Shown here one piece after another: positions 37,034-47,283 of a stretch of 64,000 nt of DNA. The stretch spans positions 124,001-188,000 of the forward strand of contig OW568901.1 of NCBI GenBank assembly GCA_938743325.2, read 5' to 3'. Made by a program: the position numbers and the translations under genes. The first letter of the stretch is position 1. Every line of letters starts with the position of its first letter. Source of the stretch: Pycnococcus provasolii (lineage: Eukaryota > Chlorophyta > Pseudoscourfieldiophyceae > Pseudoscourfieldiales > Pycnococcaceae). Below the pieces are notes generated by a model. It was not told the DNA's origin. It did no database searches and worked only from the letters and a program-made list of their open reading frames with translations.

Positions 37034-39979
37034 ATGACGACGTCCTCCGCCCCCCCATCGATGATGACGACGTCAGCGCCAACGCCGGAGGCGGCCATCG
37101 CGCTCAGGCAGCAGGTGCAGCAGTGGGCGAGCGTCATCGACGTCGCCGAGAAGGAAATTCAAAGAAAGGCGAACGAGGTGAGCTGGCTCAAACAACGCAT
37201 ACGAACGACGGAGTGGGAGTCGCTGGCGGCACAGAGAGACGCGCACGCAACCAAGGAAGCTCTCGCGAAAACACAAGCGGAGCTCGAAAAAACCAAACGA
37301 CAACTCAGAATCGCCAAGAACGAAGAAGAGAGCACCACAACAGAGAAGGTGTCCGAGGAAATACGCGCGATGGACGAACAGTGGCGTGTGCGCTACGTCG
37401 CGGCGGTTGACGAACACGAACGACTGCGAGAGACGCTGCGAACAAAGGAGCAGGCGTTCGCGGACGAACTTGCGGAAGCACGCACGCAGCTTGAAAAGCT
37501 TGACGCGCGGCTTGGAGAGCGCGAACAGCAGGTGGCAAAACTCTCGAGCGAACTCATGCAGTCGCGCATGTCAAGCAGCGACGGTGCGCACGAGCTAGAC
37601 GCACTGCGCACATCGAAGCGCCGTCTCAACGAAACACTCGACAACACATCGGCACGACTGAGGGAAGTGGAGATGCAAAACGCCACGCTCTCGACTCGAG
37701 TCAGTGATCTAGAAGCTCAGGTTGCCGCCGAAAGCGAGCGCGCCGCCGCCGCGGAACGCCTCGCCGCCGCTGCAGCGGCGGAGGCACGAGCCGAGGAGTC
37801 GGCGGCACAGCGACGGTTCTACGAGAACGAACTGCGATCCATGCAGCCGAAGTTCGAGGAATCTGCCGTTGCAGTTGCAGTTGCAGCGGCGCCAGGTCCG
37901 CCGCCGCCGCCGCCGCCGGCAACGAAGAGTCCCGCGAAGAAAAAGGCTCCCGCGAAGGTGGAGACGGATGACAAGGAGGCGCATGAAGCGGCGGCGCGAA
38001 AAATCCAAAAGATGCGGCGCGACTCCATCGCCGTTCGCAAGGCTGTGCAGGAGAAAGACAAACTCAAGGCGCAGAAAAAAGAGAAAGAGGCGGAGGAAGC
38101 CAAGGTGGAAGCGAAGGCAAAGGCAAAGGCAAAGGAGGAGGCGAAACCGCCACCTCCTCCGGCACCGGCGCCTGCGCCATTCATCTCTGAGCGGTCGAGT
38201 GACGAAGCACGGGCGAAGGAGGCTGCAGAGATGCGAAAAGTTCGTGCTAAGCACGTCGCGGAGTGGGCACCGCCACCACCACCACCGGGCTCCATTTCGC
38301 CTCCGGCTCAGTCGCCGAAAAGCGCGCCGCCGCCCCCTCCCACTGCGTCTGCGCAGATAGAAACGCCCGAAGAGAAACCCGCACCGCCCGTCGACCCCTC
38401 GAAGCCGCGCATTGAACGATTCTCCATCTCGGGAAAGCTCGCTGTTGGTTCGACGATCACGGCGAAGGGTGCCATGAAGAATTGCAAGAAGTGCCGCTTC
38501 AAGTGGAAGAAGCATGGTCCAGGCGAACCGTTCGCTCCAGTGCCTGGTGCCAAGCGACCAACGATCGTGCTCACCGCGGCGGACATTGGCGCTATGTACT
38601 GTGTGGATGCGACTCCGATGGCGGAAGATGGGACCAAAGGTGCCATGGCAACCGCCATGGGTTCCGAGCCAGTTGCTGTTCCTCCGGAGTTGCAGGCAGA
38701 CGCCCGGCGTCGTGCGGATGGTGTGTCAGGCCCTTTGGATGTGACAGATGTGTCGACAGGTGCCGCTGGAACACTCGTGCTGCGCAATGGCCAGGTGATC
38801 GTCATGTTTGATGGTGCAGAAGCCCTTGCGACGTCATTAGATCCAGGTCACAAACCTTTGCTTCTGCTCGACCGCGGCGCACCGCAGCTCGTGTTAGATT
38901 CAGGCGTTCCGGGCGTCCCTTCCTTGAGGTTGGACACGAAAACTGCCGAGCTGCGCGACGAGTTTGCGTTAGCAGCGACATTCGTGGCGCCGCGTGTCGA
39001 GATTCGCAATGCTGACGGAGGCGAGGCTGATCGTGCTGCTGCGCCGAATTCTTCCTCGGCGGCACCGCCTCCTGATGGTGGTGACACGAAGAAAGCAAAG
39101 GCGAAGGCGACCACGCGAACGAAGCGAGGCGACGCGATGATGATACCTAAGGCAAGCATGGATGCAGCTTCGGCAGTGCTTGGCATGGACGACGAGGATA
39201 ACGCAGCGCAGGCGTCGACAAGCGCAGCTGCTGCGGCGCCACCTGTGGAGAAGAAAAAGAAAAAGGCGGATAAAGAGAAAAACGCAGGTGGTGTCAAAAC
39301 TTTGCCTGGAATCAAGGACCTTAAGGTGTTCTCATCTCCGATTGGTGTTCCACCTGCCCTCGGTTGCACGCTAACGGCAACCGGATATCCGCTGAATGGC
39401 ACGACGATGTGCCTGTTCCAGTGGCGTCGGCGTAACGCGAATGAAACGGAGTGGACAGCGATCGCAGATGCGACGACGCCGGAGTACCACCCCTCGTGCG
39501 ACGATGACGGCTACGTGCTGGGCGTGCAATGCCTGCCTACGAACAGCGCGGGCGTCTCGGGCGTGGCGGTGGAGATTGTGGCGAACGGCGGCAATCCCCT
39601 GCCGTTATCTCTTGCCGTTTCTGAAGCGGTAGAGGCGGCGACTTCGAGTGGCAGTGGGACCTTTCCGGCGACGTTGAAGACGAACGGCGACGCCGTGCAG
39701 CTATCCTTGACAAAAAAGGAGCTGAGTATCCTCTCCGCCGCATCGCGCTACAAGAAGGCGATTTACAAGGTGCCATTATCGAATATCGCGTCAATCGGTT
39801 TGGGTGCAAATCGCACGGAGGCGGTATTTTCGCTGACGATACCAAATGCGCGTCCTCCTCACATCGCCTGCGAGCTTATGTTTTCCGACGCGGAAAGCCG
39901 CGACGCGGCAGTGCTTGCATCGCGGCGTTTGAAGCGCGCGGCGGGCGAGGCGCCCGTGAAGCGCGGCTGGTTTAGCTAA
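37034..39979 (+). CDS. Coiled-coil protein with AIR9-type A9 Ig-like repeats and PH-like C-terminus
   Basis: 981 residues from the first ATG, 37034; the open frame upstream has no ATG and lies in the shared 5' repeat. Residues ~20-290 form a long coiled coil. A Lys/Ala/Glu- and proline-rich linker follows (~300-430). Two Ig-like A9 modules follow: one from about 440 (SISGKLAVGSTITAKG ... CRFKWKK), and a clear one at ~760-850 (GIPPALGCTLTATG-like start, CLFQWRRRN, EYHPSCDDDGYVLGVQC), the pattern of the plant microtubule-associated protein AIR9 and of SCAB-type proteins. The last ~110 residues (LTKKELSILSAASRYKKAIY ... FSDAESRDAAVLASRRL) fit the PH-like tail of that group. A cytoskeletal scaffold is likely (inference). 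Between the A9 modules lies a low-complexity segment with Lys runs. Confidence 0.68.
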   Translation: MTTSSAPPSMMTTSAPTPEAAIALRQQVQQWASVIDVAEKEIQRKANEVSWLKQRIRTTEWESLAAQRDAHATKEALAKTQAELEKTKRQLRIAKNEEESTTTEKVSEEIRAMDEQWRVRYVAAVDEHERLRETLRTKEQAFADELAEARTQLEKLDARLGEREQQVAKLSSELMQSRMSSSDGAHELDALRTSKRRLNETLDNTSARLREVEMQNATLSTRVSDLEAQVAAESERAAAAERLAAAAAAEARAEESAAQRRFYENELRSMQPKFEESAVAVAVAAAPGPPPPPPPATKSPAKKKAPAKVETDDKEAHEAAARKIQKMRRDSIAVRKAVQEKDKLKAQKKEKEAEEAKVEAKAKAKAKEEAKPPPPPAPAPAPFISERSSDEARAKEAAEMRKVRAKHVAEWAPPPPPPGSISPPAQSPKSAPPPPPTASAQIETPEEKPAPPVDPSKPRIERFSISGKLAVGSTITAKGAMKNCKKCRFKWKKHGPGEPFAPVPGAKRPTIVLTAADIGAMYCVDATPMAEDGTKGAMATAMGSEPVAVPPELQADARRRADGVSGPLDVTDVSTGAAGTLVLRNGQVIVMFDGAEALATSLDPGHKPLLLLDRGAPQLVLDSGVPGVPSLRLDTKTAELRDEFALAATFVAPRVEIRNADGGEADRAAAPNSSSAAPPPDGGDTKKAKAKATTRTKRGDAMMIPKASMDAASAVLGMDDEDNAAQASTSAAAAAPPVEKKKKKADKEKNAGGVKTLPGIKDLKVFSSPIGVPPALGCTLTATGYPLNGTTMCLFQWRRRNANETEWTAIADATTPEYHPSCDDDGYVLGVQCLPTNSAGVSGVAVEIVANGGNPLPLSLAVSEAVEAATSSGSGTFPATLKTNGDAVQLSLTKKELSILSAASRYKKAIYKVPLSNIASIGLGANRTEAVFSLTIPNARPPHIACELMFSDAESRDAAVLASRRLKRAAGEAPVKRGWFS

Positions 39980-41157
39980 TCATAACTGCTGACGAAAAGC
40001 GCTAGCAGTTGATGATGTTGTCCGAACGAAGACGAAGAGTACAGGTATGTAAATCATGACAATCCCAATCGCGATGTTCGCAATATACACTGATAATAGT
40101 AATATCCAGTACAGTGCAAACGTAAACACACACACACACACACACAGGTCGGCCGCGCGCAATGCACGCACGCTAGACTGGTCACCTACTGCAAATTAAG
40201 GTTATAGGTACCTTCTTCCCCAGTATGTAAGAACCAGCTCTACGATAGTGCAAAGTGCAGCATTGGCAAAGAAAGAGAAAGTGCGTGCTTTTTATAAGAA
40301 AATAAACTCTGCATGCATGGAAAGCGCGTGCATAATAAACTCGGAAAGCGCGTGCTGAAAGCGCGTGCTAAGAGAGCGTGCTGAAAGTGCAGAAAGTTCG
40401 TGCATGACTATGCTATTACTATGAAACTGAAAACTGAACGGAATCCACGGGCCCCTCGTGCTATGCGTGCTATGCGTGAAATCCCACCAAGACTTCCTGT
40501 CTTAGTAAGAGGTTAAGGCCAAGCCGGGCTACCGTAATAATATGTTGAATCATGACATCACAACTTGCCATGCCATACAATACTGTACAGTGGAATCCAT
40601 ACGATCCGAGGAAACATGAGGCAAGGTACATAAATGATAAAGTATCCGTGGAATTTCCTCCAAGGAAGGAGGCAACGTTGCCTGTTTCCCTTGGGTACCT
40701 GTTTTCGATGACGGCCTGTTGCCTGTTTCGGGTACAACGAAGGTCTATGAGGGCGGTACAACCTATGACTCCAGCAGTCTCCCTGGAGGTGTTGCAAACT
40801 GTATTGCAAAGAAATACTTGTGAGAGGAATCCACTGGGGATCCACACGTTGTGCAACACACATATGTGTGTTGCCATCACGTTGCCATTTTCACAGTGAT
40901 CCAACATTGATTTGTTGTCGCCACCTTGTGAGGTATTCGTTTTACAACGTCGCGAATTCCCCTCACTTTCCCTACCCGGTACACCTACCCGGTACATACC
41001 CGTCCAGTCGTCCGATTCCATACGGCCGATAGTCCCGTGAAGCTTTATGTACACAAGGCACGGCAAGGCCCGGCAACCCGGCGTTGGCCTTCGTGAGCCT
41101 CCGTCTCGCTCAAGGAGGTTGCTTGCTTGCGTGAGCCTCCCTCCTTGTGAGTAATTC
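39980..41157. other. Intergenic, short repeats only
   Basis: Contains an (AC)n run at 40120-40146 and a degenerate array of GAAAGCGCGTGCT-like units at about 40270-40400. A long minus-strand frame (to 40470) overlaps the start of the receptor gene antisense and was not accepted. Direct repeat CTACCCGGTACA occurs twice at 40972-40996. No gene is supported. Confidence 0.5.
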
Positions 41158-44100
41158 ATGGCCATGGCAGACTTCTTGCTCGGCATGGCCGCAGAGGGCA
41201 CAGCAAACCGGCGACGTCTTTGCCTTGGCCGCAGAAGAATGCTTAGTTTTTGTGCTGTGTTTTTATCCTTGCTCATCATCCCTCTAGCAGACGCACAACA
41301 ACAGCAGACGACTTGCGGGCCGGGATACAAGCCTGCGCCTGACGACGCCTCGAAGTGCCGCCTCTCGTTGACATTCCTCATGCCCGGCATGCGTGCTAGC
41401 CACTCGCAAGTCAACCTCGTTCTCGCTCTCGCCATGACGCACGTCAACGAGAGAAACGGTGTCGTCGTCGGCGAAGAAACGGCGAATTCTGTAAACCGCG
41501 TCATGTTCCAACCGAACATGGCGATCAACACAAACTACGACGTCGCAGGCGCCATCGCGCAGTTCAACGCAAACATACCCACGAGCGGTATTCTAGGCGA
41601 AGTGAAGAGCTCGAACAGCATTCCCGTCGCATATCACGCCGCAGGACGAGGTATTCCACAAATGTCGTACATATCCACCAGCCCGACGCTAAGCTCGTCC
41701 TCCACGTTCCCGTTCTTCATGCGCACTGTGCCAGGCGACGACCTCGCAGTGTACGCTGGTGCCGCCCTCCTCGACTCATACAAATGGCACAACGTAGCCA
41801 TGGTCTACGTCAACGACGGATACGGATTCGGATACCTGAACGGACTAAGGGGCTTCGAGACGGAGTTCAACGTCGTGATTCACGTCGCAGTTGGCCTCGA
41901 GGATGGCTCGAGCGACGACGACATGCGAAACGCCCTACTCGAAATCAAGCAGAGGAACCTGTACATCATCTACATCGCGCTCTTCAACGACCAGTACCGG
42001 CTGTTCGAGATCGCCGAGGAGCTCGGCATGCTCGGCAAGGGCTACCAGTACATCCTCTCCGACTCAGGCGGCGATCCGGGAAGCTTCTACAAGACGGAGG
42101 AGGAGGTGCAAGCAGCGTACCGGCGCTACGACGGCGTGCTGCAGGTGAAAGCGAACGGAATGGCCGAGCCGGAGCAGGTGACGAAACTCTACGAGGAGTA
42201 CAGGAAGTTCGCGGCGGACATCTTCGACAACACGCCGCGCGTCGCAGGCTTCCGCGACCAGTTCGTGCCCCTGCTCGACAACCTCGACCGCGACACGGAA
42301 ACGACGGACAAAATGACCCTGAGCAACTCGAACGGGTTCGCGTACGACATGGTGTGGATGCTCGCGCTGGGGATGCAGAAGGCGCTCGAGACGTACCCGG
42401 ACGAGTTCTCGCAGCGCGCGTACGGCCTTGACTGGGCGAGGAACGTGACGTCATTCCTGACGAGCGAAGAGTCGCGCATCGAACTGCCGATCGGCGTTTC
42501 GGGAAAGCCAGTGCGCCTTGCAACGAACGGCGATCGAGACGAAAGTACGGTGGCCATTAAGGTCTACAACTGGCGCGACGGCGTGCTGCCAGTCGCACTG
42601 GGAGTGACGAAAAAATCCGACGGCACGCCTGAAATCACCGCCTCGTCCACGTCGCCCGTTCGCTTTGCGGGGAACATGCCCGAACCACCGCTCGACGGCT
42701 GGAGCTGTCCGTATGGGAACACGTACTCCATCTCGCAAGGGTGCGTGCCATGCCCCGTCGGCCAGTTCCTCAACGGAACGACGAAGGGCTGTCAGCCGTG
42801 CAGACGTGGATCTTTCTCATCGCACGAGGGCGCGACGTCGTGCACCGACTGCCAGGAACTGTCTGACGCGACTGTGCGGTATCAAGACGAAGAAGGACAG
42901 ACTTCGTGCAAGCCTTGCCCGCCGTTCACGCTTCGGCCAGGTAATCAGCCGGGTAAGAGTGTGCACGAGTGCCTTTGCAAGGAGGGATATTATCAGCCAG
43001 AGGACAAGCTGAATGGTGCACTTTGCGTTCCTTGCCCCTATGGCGGCGTTTGCCCTGGCGCAAATCAGGAGGCACTCAACAACACGCGTTCCTATCCCAA
43101 AAAAGGGTACTGGGGCGATCCACTCTACCAACAATTGTTCGTCGTTTGCCCCCTCGAGGACACGTCATGCAAAGGCGGAAATGAATTCAAATGTGCGAAG
43201 GGTTATGAGGGCCGGCTTTGTGCTTTTTGCTCGAAGGACTACTACAAAGTCGCTGGAACCTGTGCAAAATGCGCTGATAATCAAGGTTGGCTGGCAACCC
43301 AGGTTAGCGTGTCTACATTCCTAATCTTTTTCGTGTGGTTTGCTGTGAACAAATTGACGGCTGGGCGCTATGATGCCGCAGATATTTTCCTTCATTTCAT
43401 GCAGCTTTCTGATATCATTGGCAACTTCAACCTCTCATTTGATTCCAATATTGAAACTTGGAAAGTGGCTAGCGGTTTTGTGAACTTTGACGTTGACATA
43501 CTTACCATGTGGGAGTGCTACATGCGATGGAACTACCTTGGTAGTTTCATTCTGATATGCTCCATATCTTGGCTTAAGCTTTTCATTTCGTCATTGTCAT
43601 ACGGCGGAAGCTACGCAATGCTTCGCATCAGTGCGTCAAAGCAAGGAAAGTGGATGTCGAAGCTTCTGGCGTATGGATTCCACATCAAGAGTACTGACGA
43701 GCTAAGAATCATGTTTGACGAAATGGTTGAAGAATTTGCAAACATTTATGTTATCACGTACAATGCACTGTGCGCGCGCTGCTTTTACGTATTCATGGGA
43801 AATATTCTGCCAAATGGCGAGAAGTACATGACAGCAAGCCCTGATGTCATCATGGGATCTCATCACCACAAAATACTCGTTGCCATGGGTATAGTTGGAC
43901 TGTTCACCTATGTCTTTGGAGTGCCGCTGATACTTGCCGCGATCCTTTTTCGAGCGAAGCAGAAAGATCAGCTTGCCAAAGTTAGCTTCCTGAGAAGATA
44001 TGGGTTTTTATACCGACGCTACGAGTCAAATTACTTTTGGTGGGAACTCGTTCTATTGGCGCGCCGTTTTTTGCTAACCGCCGTATTGGTATTCCTCCAA

Positions 44101-45696
44101 GACTTTGGAATCGCGCAAGCGGCTGTGGGCTCGATCATCATTGCCCTGTGCATTGCCGCCCAATACTATGCTCAACCTTTCAGAGATGAGCACATTGACC
44201 GGCTGGACAGCTTTGCGTGCATGATTAATTTGCTCTACATTGTCACAGGTATCGTGCAAACATATGGACACATACAGACCGGAGAAATATACGGGGGCCT
44301 GTTGATGTTTGGGATCGTAGCCATATTAGCTTACGCCATCTATTTGCTTTTGATCGAGGTTGGAGACAAAGTTGCCGTTTCGCGTTCCTACAAGGTGCTG
44401 ACGGAGCGAGTCATGAACACATTACTCAACGAGCCTGTACCCGACGATGGCGAGACTAAAGAGCAGGCGAAGCAACGCATTCGCGTGATTTTGGGCGCTA
44501 GCGATCTCGTGTTTCGCCTTATCGACACGAATATGAATCAGGAGATCACGGCGGTAGAGCTGAAAAAGTGCTTTCATCAGATCACAGGTGAGCCTTCCGA
44601 TGAGTTGACGGATGAACAATCGCAGAACTTGATTGATATCATGGACGAAACAGGCTCGGGTGCAGTAAATTCTTACGAGTTCCTGGCTCACATCGCAAGA
44701 GAGCTTCTTGCGCGAAATGCTCCACCGGAGCACGGCACTGGTATTCGGCGCATTATGGCATCTGTTGGATTGAGCGAAAGAATGATTACGAACGCGGTCA
44801 GTGCGTTCGTGATACGCGCTGAAAGCAATATAGGAAATCAAAATGGGTCATTTGCGAAAGCCATGACTTCGTCCAACCTGGGCGAAAGCTTCTTGGACAT
44901 TGACACCTTCATTTCGACAGCTGCACAAGCGGGTTTCGAGAAGCGATGCGACCAAAATGCAAGAATTGCGGCGAATAACATTCTCCACGAGCTTCCCTTT
45001 ACGCTGAATGCTCTTGGTCTTCTTGCATGGCTCGAGGCTGGTACCGATCACAATCAGATTATGACGCTCCTGCGGCTTGAGACGTTCCTCCAAAATGCCG
45101 TATCTGATACGAGCGAGCTTTCCGAGTACCGCCACACGCCACGTGCTGAAACATATCGTCACATCGTGCACAAATTTCCATTCATCGTTGGATATCTCAC
45201 AGAAGCTTCTGTTTCACCAGTTGAAGTTGTCTGCTTAAACAAGTTCTTCGAGATGGCTACCTCTCTGTACACCAGAAACAACGACTGGACATCAGATCGG
45301 GCACAGACGATTGACGAGCTGGATTATGCTTCCATTTTGCACTGGTCTCTTGATATGCAAAATGACGACATGAGATTGCAGTTGGGTAAGCTGATGGAGG
45401 AGATTGCCGAAGCAAAAAATCGCCGTGTTTCTGATAATCCGCTCCTCTCGTTGATCGGTACCTTCTTTCCCTCTATGGGGGATGTCTTTATGAAACAAAA
45501 ATCAAAAAGATTACGCGAGCAAAGTCTCAAGAAGGAGAAGAGTCTTGCGGCGGAGAAGAAAATTGAGATGGAATCGTTTCAGGTGTCGATGGGTGAGAGT
45601 GCCGACAGCGAGATTGTGTCTGTTTCAAATCACAGACAGAAGCGCAACGAGCGCTTGGCTTCAAAAAGCTCGTTTCGTTATAGGATGAATCGGTAA
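41158..45696 (+). CDS. Receptor-like multipass membrane protein: periplasmic-binding ectodomain, Cys-rich region, TM bundle, EF-hands
   Basis: 1,512 residues from an ATG. Residues ~26-46 are a signal peptide or anchor ending ADA. ~65-460 form a type I periplasmic-binding/ANF-receptor fold as in class C GPCRs and glutamate receptors (LTFLMPGMRASHSQ, GILGEVKSSNSIPV, VAMVYVNDGYGFGYLNGLRG). ~520-710 is a Cys-rich region with ephrin-receptor/GCC2-GCC3-like CxxC units (CVPCPVGQFLNG, CKPCPPFTLRPG). Several hydrophobic segments between ~715 and ~1070 form a membrane bundle, with no seven-helix class C signature recognised. ~1120-1185 holds two EF-hand-like loops (DTNMNQEITAVE; DETGSGAVNSYE). Suggested role: sensing an extracellular small molecule, with calcium control on the cytosolic side (inference). 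GC and codon bias are high up to about 42900 and clearly lower after, as if the two halves had different histories. Confidence 0.82.
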   Translation: MAMADFLLGMAAEGTANRRRLCLGRRRMLSFCAVFLSLLIIPLADAQQQQTTCGPGYKPAPDDASKCRLSLTFLMPGMRASHSQVNLVLALAMTHVNERNGVVVGEETANSVNRVMFQPNMAINTNYDVAGAIAQFNANIPTSGILGEVKSSNSIPVAYHAAGRGIPQMSYISTSPTLSSSSTFPFFMRTVPGDDLAVYAGAALLDSYKWHNVAMVYVNDGYGFGYLNGLRGFETEFNVVIHVAVGLEDGSSDDDMRNALLEIKQRNLYIIYIALFNDQYRLFEIAEELGMLGKGYQYILSDSGGDPGSFYKTEEEVQAAYRRYDGVLQVKANGMAEPEQVTKLYEEYRKFAADIFDNTPRVAGFRDQFVPLLDNLDRDTETTDKMTLSNSNGFAYDMVWMLALGMQKALETYPDEFSQRAYGLDWARNVTSFLTSEESRIELPIGVSGKPVRLATNGDRDESTVAIKVYNWRDGVLPVALGVTKKSDGTPEITASSTSPVRFAGNMPEPPLDGWSCPYGNTYSISQGCVPCPVGQFLNGTTKGCQPCRRGSFSSHEGATSCTDCQELSDATVRYQDEEGQTSCKPCPPFTLRPGNQPGKSVHECLCKEGYYQPEDKLNGALCVPCPYGGVCPGANQEALNNTRSYPKKGYWGDPLYQQLFVVCPLEDTSCKGGNEFKCAKGYEGRLCAFCSKDYYKVAGTCAKCADNQGWLATQVSVSTFLIFFVWFAVNKLTAGRYDAADIFLHFMQLSDIIGNFNLSFDSNIETWKVASGFVNFDVDILTMWECYMRWNYLGSFILICSISWLKLFISSLSYGGSYAMLRISASKQGKWMSKLLAYGFHIKSTDELRIMFDEMVEEFANIYVITYNALCARCFYVFMGNILPNGEKYMTASPDVIMGSHHHKILVAMGIVGLFTYVFGVPLILAAILFRAKQKDQLAKVSFLRRYGFLYRRYESNYFWWELVLLARRFLLTAVLVFLQDFGIAQAAVGSIIIALCIAAQYYAQPFRDEHIDRLDSFACMINLLYIVTGIVQTYGHIQTGEIYGGLLMFGIVAILAYAIYLLLIEVGDKVAVSRSYKVLTERVMNTLLNEPVPDDGETKEQAKQRIRVILGASDLVFRLIDTNMNQEITAVELKKCFHQITGEPSDELTDEQSQNLIDIMDETGSGAVNSYEFLAHIARELLARNAPPEHGTGIRRIMASVGLSERMITNAVSAFVIRAESNIGNQNGSFAKAMTSSNLGESFLDIDTFISTAAQAGFEKRCDQNARIAANNILHELPFTLNALGLLAWLEAGTDHNQIMTLLRLETFLQNAVSDTSELSEYRHTPRAETYRHIVHKFPFIVGYLTEASVSPVEVVCLNKFFEMATSLYTRNNDWTSDRAQTIDELDYASILHWSLDMQNDDMRLQLGKLMEEIAEAKNRRVSDNPLLSLIGTFFPSMGDVFMKQKSKRLREQSLKKEKSLAAEKKIEMESFQVSMGESADSEIVSVSNHRQKRNERLASKSSFRYRMNR

Positions 45697-45924
45697 ATAT
45701 TTATGATCGGGTAACACATTTTATAATCGGTAGACAAGTAAGGTCAACGGTCAACACGGCATAGTTTGCTTGCGTGCTGAGCTCACACAAAAACCGTAAA
45801 GTGGCCGTAGGCGGAGTAGAATACAGGGTAAAGCGCACGAAAGACAGAGCGGGATCCACAAGGACTTTTTTTTTCTCGACCTATTTATTTTCTCGGAAAA
45901 AGTACGCATTTACTTTACATTGAT

Positions 45925-46176
45925 TCACTCGGACGCCGGAGGCTGAAGGAGAATCCTCTTTTCGAAGGAGAGCTCCACTTCATGCTTCTCCGCGCTTTCC
46001 AGCAACTTCGCGTAAAGGTCTCCCTTTATTGCGTCGAACGTGGCGTCGTTCTTTACCATCACCTTTGCCGTGATGCCCACACCGTCACAAGTGATGGATG
46101 AGATATTCACAGATCCTCCGACGTTGCGTCGCGCATCTTCCAGAAATGAGCGAAGCTGCGAGGATGACGGCGGCAT
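45925..46176 (-). CDS. Small conserved-looking protein, second cistron after the dioxygenase
   Basis: 83 residues from an ATG that begins 3 nt after the dioxygenase stop codon on the same strand. Sequence is balanced and protein-like: SQLRSFLEDARRNVGG, then a predicted beta-alpha-beta pattern (ITCDGVGITAKVMVKND, AIKGDLYAKLLESAEKHEVE). I do not recognise a family. The tight spacing suggests one transcript carrying two frames, as reported for green algae, or reinitiation after the first stop. Confidence 0.6.
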   Translation of the reverse strand: MPPSSSQLRSFLEDARRNVGGSVNISSITCDGVGITAKVMVKNDATFDAIKGDLYAKLLESAEKHEVELSFEKRILLQPPASE

Positions 46177-46179
46177 GAT

Positions 46180-47283
46180 TTACTTGCGCGGCATGTTGTC
46201 GTCATACGGCTGCCATTCGGCCGCGTAAAGCACTGCGGTGACACGCTTGGTCGAATGGCGAATTTTGCTCACGCCGTGCCAGTGTTCGTGCGCTCGAAGA
46301 AAAAGCGCATCTCCAGGAGCGAGCATGAATCCTAGCCCGTAGTGTGGGAGCACGAATGCGCCGTCGGCAAATTCTGCACCTCCTTCACCAGCTATCGCGC
46401 AAAGGGCTGACACGCCTTTCGCAAAGTCGCCACGATCGCGATGTACACCCATAGCGGTCAAATTGCTGATGCGTTCGTCGGTTGAAAGCACGTTCACGAT
46501 CATACAGTCCCAAGCTGCGTCGTTCGTGATTGGGTGCTTTACGTGACCCCTCGCGTCTCGGCACGCCAGCGGAAAGATGCGGTCGTGAACCTTCGCAACG
46601 TCCCGGTGTACCTCCTGAAGTCCATCGCTGCCGTGCAAATTCGGCGTGTCGTCCCAAAACCTCGAGCGCACCGTCCCTTTTTCGCGCCCGAGCATGTAGC
46701 TTGCCACGCGTGTACCTTTTGGTACCTGAGCACCCGAGGGCGCATTGCGAATCAGGCCATATGTCTCGTACGGCTGCGTGGGTGCCACCAGTGGTTTCAG
46801 AACAGAACCAGCCTTCTGCAGCGCACTTGCTGAGAGAGCTCCACGATAACACTTGGCAACGACGTCCCCACTTGTTTCGTCAACAACTGTGACATCGCCG
46901 TGTCTGAATACGAATTGCGGTTCAGAGGGTTCACGGCCTGCAAACGCGAGACGTGCCTGTTCGTCACTGCAAAGTCGCCGTGCGGTGAACGTCGCCACAC
47001 ACATGGCGCTGCACCCCAATCCTAAAAAATCCGCGCAAAAGACGTCAATAAGCCGAAAACAGCGCTGGAAACGACCCAACAAGAAACCGACCCAACCAGA
47101 AACCGAGGAGCCAAACAACGGCGCATCATGAACGTGAATGTTGTTGTTATTCTCAGATAGATCAGCACCTGGAGTCTGCCATACCAAACCATACGAAAAA
47201 ACCTGAGCAAGGATTCCACCCAGGATTCCACCCGACGAGCCCCCCAGGGAAACATGAGGATGAACCACAGCAGAGATCTTCAT
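46180..47283 (-). CDS. 2-oxoglutarate/Fe(II) dioxygenase, TET/JBP-like
   Basis: 367 residues from an ATG. The C-terminal half holds a double-stranded beta-helix oxygenase core: His281 and Asp283 in HRDRGDF, His336 in HEHWHGV, Arg347 in TKRVTAVLY, with the LPHYGLGFMLAPGD strand between. The HxD...GD...WHGV...R layout matches the TET/JBP family of nucleic-acid base hydroxylases, which is expanded in green algae (for example the 5-methylcytosine-modifying CMD1 of Chlamydomonas). The N-terminal ~90 residues are hydrophobic and glycine-rich and may not belong; an internal Met (MCVATFTARRL) is a possible later start. Substrate is not shown by sequence; a general PHYH/AlkB-like oxygenase is the alternative. 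It is followed within 3 nt by a small ORF. Confidence 0.65.
   Translation of the reverse strand: MKISAVVHPHVSLGGSSGGILGGILAQVFSYGLVWQTPGADLSENNNNIHVHDAPLFGSSVSGWVGFLLGRFQRCFRLIDVFCADFLGLGCSAMCVATFTARRLCSDEQARLAFAGREPSEPQFVFRHGDVTVVDETSGDVVAKCYRGALSASALQKAGSVLKPLVAPTQPYETYGLIRNAPSGAQVPKGTRVASYMLGREKGTVRSRFWDDTPNLHGSDGLQEVHRDVAKVHDRIFPLACRDARGHVKHPITNDAAWDCMIVNVLSTDERISNLTAMGVHRDRGDFAKGVSALCAIAGEGGAEFADGAFVLPHYGLGFMLAPGDALFLRAHEHWHGVSKIRHSTKRVTAVLYAAEWQPYDDNMPRK

Noticed and set aside
40470-41531. 353-codon minus-strand frame
   Set aside because: It overlaps the start of the receptor gene antisense, covers short repeats and has no recognisable domain.
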